Positions 55,501 to 64,000 of a stretch of DNA of 64,000 bases are shown here, piece after piece. Positions within the stretch are counted from its first letter, which is position 1. Every line of letters starts with the position of its first letter. Source of the stretch: Hormiphora californensis (lineage: Eukaryota; Ctenophora; Tentaculata; Cydippida; Pleurobrachiidae); contig CM035359.1 in NCBI GenBank assembly GCA_020137815.1, forward strand, positions 2,622,081-2,686,080, read 5' to 3'. The notes under the pieces were generated by a model. The model was given only the letters and a program-made list of their open reading frames with translations. It was not told where the DNA came from and did no database searches. The translations under genes and the position numbers were made by a program.

Positions 55501-58500
55501 AATTTATTGGGCTGAAGCCTGATCTGAATTGAACTACCTGCTGTGACTTCAACGGAGCTCTCCCTCAGCACAGTCGGTTTAGCGTCTCCAATAGAGCCAT
55601 CTGAACTGCTGTACACAGTGACAGTATGACTAATGACATCAAATGCTTGGGATGTCTTGGAGTTACTCGCTCTGCACTTGTAAACCCCATTGTTCGATGA
55701 TGTCACGGACATCAACACCAGAGAGTTTTTAGAGACTTCATAGTTTTCTGGGGAAAGATTAATAATAATTTATCTTTTTTTTAATTAACTCTCTGGTATT
55801 GACGTCACGGACATCAACACCAGAGAGTTTTTAGAGACCTCATAGTTTTCTGGGGAATTAGTTTTAATAATTAATAAATTAATTAATAATCAAACAATAA
55901 TTAATAAAAATTATTAATAATTGGAAATCTGTTTTATAAGGTCGCTATATATATTAGCGAATTGAGTTCGATATGGCTCGTCAATGTATGGTTGTCTGAG
56001 GATCAAAAGCAACACCTAATCACACCTAATTAATAAATAGTGCTAATTAATGAATAGTGCTTACCACTGTTGTAACTGAATTCATAGGAACTTTCAAAAG
56101 GAACAACAAATCCTGATTTCTCATCAAACACATCATCGTCCTTGTACCACGTTATCGTCGCAGGAGGGTTGCTAGGGGAGAGAAAGGGGTTGCTAGGGAG
56201 AAAGAAGGGAGGGTTGCTAGGGGAGGGAGGGTTGCTAGGGAGAGAAGGGAGGGTTGCTAGGGGAGAGAAAGGGGTTGTTAGGGAGAGAAGAGAGGGTTGC
56301 TAGGGAGGGAAGGGAGAAAGAGGATTTCGAGGAGAAGATTGCAAGAAAAGAGAAGGGAATGAATTTAACTCACCTATCGACAGAGGGACATTCGAGGATC
56401 ATAATTGCAGCAGCACTAAATTCAGTTATCGACTTAGTCTCCGTTGTAGCTGTCTTCAGATCTGAGAAGGGAGATATGATTGTTAACAATGCGATATGAC
56501 AGGATGAGCTATAGTTCAGAAAGTTGCAGCGTAGATATATTTGCTCCACACGCAGGGTGTATATTGATTATTGTTTTAATTAGATTCATTAGAGTGATTT
56601 GATTGGTTTTAATGACACGCAGCGTTCTAGAAACAAGAATTTAGGATAGCGAATTGATTTAAGAATCACACACGGAGGGATGTATAGCTTCACACATACA
56701 TTTGTACACATTGTACACTTGAATACATTGTACACTTGTACACACACACACTTAATTGGAACACGAATTATCGACAAATCACACGACACACAAGAAAAGG
56801 GATAACTGTATTTTTATTGATTGTGCATATGTTAATTAAAGAATTAAGTAACAATTCTTACTTTTCAGTACCTGGTAAACAAGCGACACCGCCTAAAAAA
56901 CAAAAAAGGAATGAAGATTTTATATGGGTCACATGGATTTGTTAATTCCCTATCTTATTACTATCAGTGGTAATAAATCATGCGATCAATTTGATATCAA
57001 CAGTGAATTACTTTCAAAAGCTATAACCAATGGAATTTTAAGTTATATAATATATATACAGTCGGACCCCGATTTAACGGCCCCCGATTTAGCGGCACCC
57101 CGATTTAACGGCAGCATAATCTTCCCCCGATATGGGAAATTACCATTATTTGACCCCGATTTAGCGGACACCCCGATTTAACGGACAAAATCCTTTCCCC
57201 CGAGGGTGCCGTTAAATCGGGGTCCGACTGTATATATAATAGAAATCTGATCCCCTAGCAAATGAGTTTTAAATAATATCAATTAATTGTTAATTTTCTA
57301 CTTACAGTAGTTTTCAATGTCCACTTTCACGATGTTACTGTAAATAATGTGCTCCCCGTCTTGCGTGGAATCAGAGACCTGTTGGAGGGGATGAATTATT
57401 GCAGGGGGGGGGGGGGTGGTAAGTGATTATAAAATTAATATCGGGCCAAAAACTCCCCAACACCCCAGCAATTAATTGGCAGATTCTCAACATGTGTCTA
57501 ATAATGTCTTGCACACGGTGCCCCTGAAGGACGTTCCACCTCGACCGAGTCCCCCAGCAAAACGAACGGTTGTGTGACCTAAAGGGGACTTCTGGGAACT
57601 ACGCAGGACCGTGGGGGAAAAGATATGAAAGTAGCCAAAGGAGAAAATCGCATTTAGGGCAAAAAAAACCCAAAAAACGCCATTTTAACAATGTTGCCGT
57701 GGATTTAGAGTTCCAATTCCAGCGGCAATCGATTCGGCGTGTCAAAAAACCCTGGGGTGACTTGATTTTGGTCGAAAAAAAAATAGATTTGAGATTGGAA
57801 AATTTGGAATGTAGTGTGAGAAAAATGACCAAATTCTACATTCCAAATTTTCCAATCTATTCTTTTTTCCGACCAAAATCAAGTCACCCCAGGGTTTTTT
57901 GACACGCCGAATCGATTGCCGCTGGAATTGGAACTCTAAATCCACGGCAACATTGTTAAAATGGCGTTTTTTGGGATTTTTTTGCCCTAAATGCGATTTT
58001 CTCCTTTGGCTACTTTCATATCTTTTCCCCCACGGTCCTGCGTAGTTCCCAGAGGTCCCCTTTAGGCCACACAACCGTTCGTTTTGCTGGGGGACTCGGT
58101 CGAGGTGGAACGTCCTTCAGGGGCACCGTGTGCAGTAAGGTGATGTCTTGTGATAAGAATTAGTATAAAGGCACCACTAAAAATAAATTCTAATCTACCT
58201 CCCTCCCCCAGACACACGCTGGTTTTAAATGTCGGACATTATATATTGACACCGCCCCCCTAATCTAACACGCCTATACTGATAAGATACATAACAGACT
58301 TTAGCGACTGTTAATCCTGCACACGCTATACAGTGTGTTGGGTTTAGAGCCCAGCACAGAACGAACGTTTCTAACCTCTACTTTGTAGTCTATAAAAACC
58401 TCTACAGTCTACAGGTTTTCATTTAAACTTATTGGTATAATAAAATCATAAAACCTCTACAATTCTATACACAGAAGGAATGTTACCTTGCATTGGTAGT

Positions 58501-61073
58501 ATCCAGCGTGGTTAGCATTGGCAGAGGTTATAATCAGAGTCCCACTAGAATCAATAGTTTCCCCTGTTACTGCAGTTGACAAGGTAGCTCCTAACTCTGA
58601 GGGGAGATTAACCGTTAATTAACTACTTAATCAACTAATCGGTAGATCCTAACTCTAAGGTGGAAATCTTCTAGGAATCAATCCAATCTGTTAAATTTGA
58701 AAATGCTTTTGCCAAAAGTACAAGGAGAACAGGTGCAAAATAAATTTTTAGCAATCAACTGCTAATTAACTCGCTATGTAATTAACTAATTAGTTAGTTG
58801 ACACTTACGAGATGGGAACTCTGTGCTATAAAACCAGGAAGTTTCAGCTGCATTTGTTACGGAACCAACCACACAGTACAGATCAATACGAGATCCCTCG
58901 CTCACTGACTTATCTTCTGGCTCCCTCTGCCACATTGGCGTTAGCTGCACTGAAGAAAGAAGAAGGGGTGAATTAGGGAAAGAGGGAGAGAGGGGGTGAG
59001 TAAGTACTGAGTTAGAGAGAGGGGGTGTGGTTTGTGGGCTGTAATGTAACGAAGGGGATGAGTCCTCAGTTAACTATACTGTAAGAAAGGATTGGGTAAA
59101 CATTTTGCAGTCTTGGCTGAGAGATGGCCGGAGCTAGGGAAGTAGCTGGGAATTAGAGAGTATTGCTATTAGCTTAATATGCTCCATATTTTAAGGGGGC
59201 CTTATGGGGGTGGCATTATGGGGTTGGCATAATAATTATAGGGGTGGCCTTATAGTTGGAATCAGATTTAAATATACTTCTTATAAGAAGTTCACTGCAT
59301 TTTAAATTTCTCCGATGGTTCGGACTTTGGAAGATCGAAGTAGCTATGGAGATCATTTCATTATCTCACAAGAAATGAACTCTGATCTTATTATAATAAG
59401 ATCAGAGTTCATTCATTTCTTGTGAGAAATTTAAAATAATATATTATTCTGCTAAAATCAACACATACGGTATGGGGAGAGAATCATGATGGTTCGGATT
59501 TTAGAGATTATTTGAGGGGGCCTATGGGGGTGGCCTTATGGTGGCCTTATAGTGCTGGGAGTATGATGGGAATCAAATTTACGAAGTTTACTGCATTTTA
59601 TTTTTACGATGGTTCGGGAACAGGGATCGAAATAGTAGCTGTGGAGTTGTGGGGATCATTTCATTATCTTTCACAATAGAAATCACAAAATGAACTCTCT
59701 CTCCCTCTCAAGTGAGAGAACTCTGCTGAAATCAACACAAAATCACACACACCTAACACCAAATCACACACACCTAACACCAAATCACACATAAAAACCC
59801 CAAATCACACAAAAACCCTAAATCACACACAAAAACCCCCTAAATCGCACACACACACACAAGGAAACACACTCAAACTTACTAAACCGGTTTTTAGGCC
59901 GTTTATTGTATTTTCTTGGTGAGTCATTATTCGCTTTCGCAGCAACACCTACACCGTGATGGTAAGAGGTGTAATTTTCAGCTTGTAAAACTGATCAAAG
60001 TTGATAGACGTTTCAAGTTCATTGTTAATTTCCGGGCTGGAAATTCCCAAAATTCTTACTAAAAACTAAACTATAACTTGAAATCTCAGACTCACGTGTT
60101 CTTTTTTTCCTCCTCGCCCGGGATGAGGGATGTAAATCTATCCTCACATGGGAATCATCAGCTGCCTCTATTGTAAAGGGCTCGGAACCGATACCAGGGT
60201 GTGAGCAGATCCGATAATTTAGCTCCACTTGACTCAGATCGAGGAGACCTTTTTTAGCGCACCCCGCTGGGCATTTCAATCTGAAACAGAGAAAGGGGTC
60301 TTTAGGAACAATCTGAGATAGTTGAGATAAAGAACTGAGAAGGGGTCGTTATGAGACTGGGAGAGCTAGTGGGTCAGTTTGAGGGGTCGCTATAAGACTG
60401 AGAGGGGAGATAGAGGGGAGTTTTTAGAGGGACGGTGGATGGTCACCAGAAGAAAGGTGTAGAGAGGGAGTTAGTGAATTTTATAGATTCAATTTGTGGT
60501 AACGAGGAATGGTGTGAAATCATCCTTTTGAGATGAAAAACTAGGGAATCTAGGCTCTCTTTATGAAGCTATCTAACTCCAGCTATATTCGCTACAAAGG
60601 AGCAGATTATGAAGGGAGAGTTGCTGAGCAATGAATGGGACATGAGTTCAATTGAATCGAATATGGGAAGATAAACCATGAGTTTGGAAAGGGGGATGGA
60701 ATGCAACAAAATACCGCGGTATCGGGATTATTCCTACCGCAAACTAACACCCGGGGAGGGGGTGGAGGGAGGGGTGGAGGGGGTGGAGGGGCTAAATAAT
60801 AGTAGGTGAGAGAACATGTTACTGTTTGGTATGACGTGAGTTCTTGGGAACAAGTCGGGGGGGGGGACTTCTTCTACTTAAATATTGAGAAGTTGGTAAA
60901 AAACAATGGCTGGTATTTTTACTAATAAGTTGTACTTACTTAATTTTACGATCTATAGACTGGTGAAGGGAGGGTATACGGTAGTTACACGATACACTTA
61001 TCGTGGGGATAAGGGTCTCTGATACGATGAATAACTCAGCTAACAGAAGACATAGTATTGCCATTGAGTTCAT
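52577..61073 (-). CDS. IgSF surface protein, 5' part: LCCL-like segment, 5 Ig, GPI tail
   Basis: Exons (5' to 3' on minus, phases consistent): 61073-60940, 60280-60096, 59948-59883, 58949-58809, 58596-58487, 57378-57306, 56892-56872, 56461-56374, 56171-56065, 55747-55538, 55460-55333, 55163-55055, 54941-54821, 54145-53979, 53850-53743, 52881-52577. The start exon gives a signal peptide (MNSMAILCLLLAELFIVSET). Exon 2 (LKCPAGCAKKG...LNYRICSHPGI...SHVRIDL) resembles an LCCL domain and ends RARRKKR, a proprotein-convertase-type site. Five Ig domains follow, each with Cys, Trp and a Y-x-C near the end (HAGYYQC, NGVYKC, ADLYKC, SGVYQC, GGVYTC). The terminus ENGASSGSSRTILGLLLSLI... is a GPI-attachment type: small residues, then a hydrophobic end without cytosolic tail. 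It is probably a cell-adhesion or recognition protein. The same gene may continue to 34317 by alternative splicing. Confidence 0.8.
52676..52678 (-). promoter_or_regulatory. Candidate alternative 5' splice site in the GPI exon
   Basis: ACAATTG|GTAATG at the exact end of the fifth Ig domain. Splicing here leaves phase 1, which matches the exon at 49253 (G|AG AAA GCC) and would replace the GPI tail with further Ig domains and the TM helix. GTAATG is a sub-optimal donor, so usage would be regulated if real. Confidence 0.5.
52882..53390. repeat. GGGAGTTGTTAGG repeats with a duplicated exon start
   Basis: Irregular units GTTGTTAGGGAGTGGGGT fill the intron side of the acceptor of exon 52881-52577. 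About 53028-53100 repeats roughly 60 bp of that exon plus its acceptor (GGAGAGGAGGAGGAGTCCGT, GGAGATGGTTTTTCCACCTG). Confidence 0.85.
53590..53742. repeat. CCTAGTAACCCC-type repeat at a donor
   Basis: Irregular 11-12-bp units (CTAGTAACCCC, CTAATAACCCC, CTGGTAACCCTC) run up to the donor of exon 53850-53743 (minus). Confidence 0.8.
56165..56330. repeat. Repeated splice acceptor (GGTTGCTAGGGGAGAG)
   Basis: The acceptor plus the first exon bases of 56171-56065 (minus sense CTCTCCCCTAG|CAACC) recur about seven times upstream as GGGTTGCTAGGGAGAGA variants. Confidence 0.85.
57059..57230. mobile_element. 172-bp pogo/mariner-like MITE, copy 2
   Basis: CAGTCGGACCCCGATTTAAC...GGGGTCCGACTG with flanking TA. 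It has the same length and architecture as 25241-25412, with CCGTTAAATCGGGG in place of CCGGTAAATCGGGG words. In an IgSF intron. Confidence 0.85.
57510..58134. mobile_element. 625-bp foldback element
   Basis: TGCACACGGTGCCCCTGAAG and its reverse complement bound two ~300-bp arms with a short loop near 57822. Arms differ at only a few positions. The two open frames of 110 aa (plus 57570-57902, minus 58074-57742) are mirror images of one another, not genes. Confidence 0.85.
59150..59700. repeat. Duplicated segment with a perfect hairpin
   Basis: 59200-59400 and 59520-59690 are diverged direct copies (shared GGGGGTGGCCTTAT, TGCATTTTA, CGATGGTTCGG, GATCATTTCATTATCT). The first contains a stem of about 25 bp, AAGAAATGAACTCTGATCTT / AAGATCAGAGTTCATT..., at about 59369-59428. 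In an IgSF intron. Confidence 0.7.
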
Positions 61074-61079
61074 GGCTAG

Positions 61080-61753
61080 ATAACAGAGGGGAATGTGGTT
61101 AGATAAAAAATGTGGTTAGATAAGAAATGTGGTTAGATAAGAAATATGGTTAAATACGACTAGGAAAATGTGGTTAGAGGTGGTTAGATATTGGATGTTA
61201 TGTTCTAACCCTCCTTTACAGAGAGGGTCGATCGAGGAAAGTGGTTTTATACGAAAGTGGTTAGAAAATCCAAGGGCAATGGGAAAACAGTCGTGACTGA
61301 ACCTCAGGTTCAGGTCACGGCTATTCACCTCTGAGATGTTAGGACCAAGCAAGGGCAAAATGATTTTACCCCACAGATTCTAAGAAGATAGTCGATAGAA
61401 TTCGAACAAGATGAGCTGGAGCAAAACCAAGAAAAAGCAGAGACATGGATCTTCAAAAACAAGAAAAAGTAGAGATATGGATCTTCAAAAGTTTTGGCAT
61501 GCACCAGTTTCTAGGAAAAAGGCCCAAATTCAGAGGAAAAAGGCCAAAGGGGATATTACTTGGCCCAAATTTAATCAATGTTGCAGAACTGAAAAACCAG
61601 AAAAAACAAAGCAATTTGAAGGAAATTTCAAAACTCAAATCTGACCACAAAGTATATCAATGCTCACTTCTTTCAGTCTAATCTCACACCGATCTACCCA
61701 CCTTGTCTAGCTCTCTGGGCGAATGACTGGGTGTCTAGCCAGACCGTCTCTTA

Positions 61754-61817
<64 letters not shown>

Positions 61818-61942
61818 TTTCTTCTCTGATTTGCCTGTCACATGATCACTTCCGCTAAGAAACATGAGCCCAATTTCACAGATCTAGTTAGCTCACTTAT
61901 AACTGTTTTCTTCTCAATCCTACTCTTACTCTCCTGCTCAGT

Positions 61943-62002
<60 letters not shown>

Positions 62003-62544
62003 CACCCCTGTCTCTTTAGCTTCTGTCTGCATGCCTCATTATTATTATTCTCATCTTTCCTTGGCTATAAAATTATGAAAACTAAATCAAGCATGAGGAT
62101 AATTCCAAATAATAAATGCAGTAAAACGATTTTAAGCAATATATAGATAGAAAGAGACAGGGAAAGAGAGAGAGAGAGACAAACAGCTTTACCGCACAGC
62201 ATCGCGTTTGGAGAAGAAGTAGAGCATCGTGTTTGGCCTTAAAAATAATATAATAATGATACGATGAGAGGGTTTTGAAGCCCCTGATTCATCTTTCTAT
62301 CTGTCTCTCTTTCTCTTTCTCTCACCCCTCTCAACCTCCCAATCTCTCTCCCACTCTCTCTCTCGAATCTCCATCGTAGCTAATGAAATTCTAGACACAT
62401 AAGGGAGTAAAAAACATCGGGAACTTTGGGCGGGTAGAAACAAAGAGGGAATTCCACGGATCGGAACTTTTTAATCGAAAAAGGAACTGGGGAGAGAAGG
62501 AAGTAGAGAAATTTAAAATCTAAATGCACCATGAAAGCTAAAAG

Positions 62545-62618
<74 letters not shown>

Positions 62619-62700
62619 ATTATTTATTTCCTGCAGGAGCACTTAAAGTTCTAACGAGGTCACATACAGTTGTCCCAAAGTACAACTAAATCGATAATTG
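61080..62700. other. Upstream of the IgSF gene: simple repeats, no gene
   Basis: Expected promoter side of the IgSF gene. Contains a TGGTTAGATAAGAAA repeat (61090-61150), the truncated GTCGTGACTGAACC element (61279-61345), a short tandem around 61435-61490, and (CT)n tracts at 61755-61815, 61947-61984 and 62551-62615. Short Lys-rich frames at 61411-61681 have no recognisable domain. Confidence 0.45.
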
Positions 62701-62718
62701 GTACCAATATGATAATTA

Positions 62719-63554
62719 CATTCGGACCCCGATTTAACGGCACCCTCGGGGGAAAGGGTTTTGTCCGTTAAATCGGGGTGTCCGTTAAATCGGGGTAGAG
62801 CATATTTTGGCCCATAAAACCCTATTTTTGTCCAAAATACTATATTATACTATACCTCTAAGTAAATGCAATGTCCATGTATTGATTACATGATCATTTC
62901 TGATTAGAAAAAGAAAATAATTTAAAAAATTTTTAAAAAAGTTATAAAAATTTTCTAAGGTACGTGTACTGGTATATCAACCACGTCCGAATCGTATATC
63001 GAATCAGTGCATCTTATCGCATGTCTTGCTGCTAATTAGACGGTTCGAAACGAACCGATACGTGATACCATGCCGAATCGGGGCACTTTAAGCGGGGTGA
63101 GGAAGAATTCGAATTTCAAAATATCTTTTTCTCTGAAAATTCATGGGGAGCACCGATCAAAGCATTGACAATCATTCTGTAAAATTTTCCAAAAAAAAGT
63201 TATGAAAATTTTTCAAAGAGATCGTGTTTCGAATCAGTGCATCTTATCGCACGTCCTGTTGCTAATTAGACGGTTCGAAACGAACCGATACGTGATCCCC
63301 ATGGGGCCAGTTTAACAAGCGTCAAAATTGCGATTCGATGGGCCTCAATATGGGGATCACATATCTGTTCGTTTCGAACCGTCTAATTACCGGCAAGACA
63401 TGCAATAAGGTGCACCGATTCGAAACACGATTCGGACGTGGTTACACCTTTGAAAAATTTCAAAAAAAAACTCAAAATTTTTTTGGGGGAAATTTATCCT
63501 GCCGTTAAATCGGGGTGCCGCTAAATCGGGGGCCGTTAAATCGGGGTCCGACTG
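62719..63554. mobile_element. 836-bp pogo-like element (longer family member)
   Basis: Starts CATTCGGACCCCGATTTAAC and ends ATCGGGGTCCGACTG with TA flanks, so it has the same ends as the 172-bp MITEs. The interior contains GACGGTTCGAAACGAACCGA twice and once inverted (63041, 63271, 63377), with GTGCATCTTATCGCA words. No transposase frame. Confidence 0.75.
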
Positions 63555-64000
63555 TATGTACTTTCAATTAAGCCAGCAAATACGACAAGGTACAAAATGC
63601 AATTGCGAAACGCTCCATATGTCCTATATCGACACATTCCTACACAGATATTGTTCACTGTCTAAAAAACAATTGAGACAAAGATCTTCTTCTTCTGCTG
63701 CTACGTTCACGGTAATCCAAATAGTGCACAGAAATAGGGTCGAGCAAAGCTAGGGTATAGCATACAACAACAGATCACCCCTCTATAATAAACCAGGGTC
63801 TTCCCCCAGCTGTTCTGTACACTTGCACATCATTTGCTCAACAGAAAAACGAATAAGCTGCGACGAAGGGAGAGGGAGAGGGGGAGACTCAAGAATGCCA
63901 TTGAAAAGCCCTGCTGAGGGGCGAAAAGGGACTAAAGACAACAAAATTGAGAAATCGGAGACCTGATTCGAGCACAAAAAGTTTTAAGTATCCTAGGGAG
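63555..64000. other. No gene recognised
   Basis: The short open frames at 63556-63753 (+) and 63977-63783 (-) show no domain or splice context. Nothing else stands out. Confidence 0.4.

Noticed and set aside
57570-58074. Two 110-aa ORFs on opposite strands with nearly the same sequence
   Set aside because: Mirror images produced by the foldback arms; no domain and no splice context.

Overview
This window is animal nuclear DNA, probably from an invertebrate and possibly from an early-branching lineage. I do not commit to a taxon. Genes are split into many short exons with GT/AG introns. Products include a motile-cilium protein (CFAP44), a cytokinesis microtubule bundler (PRC1-like), an MFS transporter and a large immunoglobulin-superfamily (IgSF) surface protein. 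Introns and intergenic DNA are crowded with microsatellites, minisatellites, long foldback palindromes and small terminal-inverted-repeat (TIR) elements. No intact transposase was seen.

Layout. 1-4391: no recognised gene; a ~790-bp foldback and a 30-bp minisatellite that runs into the first exon. 4392-7993 (+): PRC1/MAP65/Ase1-like gene whose 5' exons are not recognised in the window. 8601-9932 (-): single-exon 12-TM-type major facilitator. 10241-11214: near-perfect 974-bp palindrome. 11879-32874 (+): apparently complete CFAP44 in about 37 coding exons (about 2,090 aa): acidic Ala/Gly-rich N-terminus, WD repeats, long coiled coil. Its introns hold a 1.57-kb palindrome, a 3.0-kb element with a 63-bp satellite, three 109-bp hAT-like MITEs, a pogo-like MITE and a small secreted fucolectin-like ORF on the minus strand. 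33-34.3 kb: convergent intergenic DNA.

34317-61073 (-): IgSF locus. The 5' part (61073-52577) encodes a signal peptide, an LCCL-like Cys segment ending in a multibasic site, five Ig domains and a GPI-type C-terminus. The 3' part (49253-34317) encodes about nine more Ig domains, one TM helix and a short cytoplasmic tail. A GT in the last GPI exon lies in the phase needed to splice to the exon at 49253. I therefore infer one gene with GPI-anchored short and transmembrane long isoforms (the arrangement known from NCAM), though two tandem genes cannot be excluded. An arylsulfatase-like gene starts on the opposite strand at 44461. It runs into a poor-quality stretch (~44645-48920) that contains a corrupted second copy of 42.7-43.0 kb and is probably an assembly or consensus artefact.

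The most unusual pattern is that many minisatellites and short tandem duplications in all three multi-exon genes sit on exon-intron junctions and repeat the splice donor or acceptor, often with a few exon bases. This recurs at more than 15 junctions and is the main candidate here for something undescribed.
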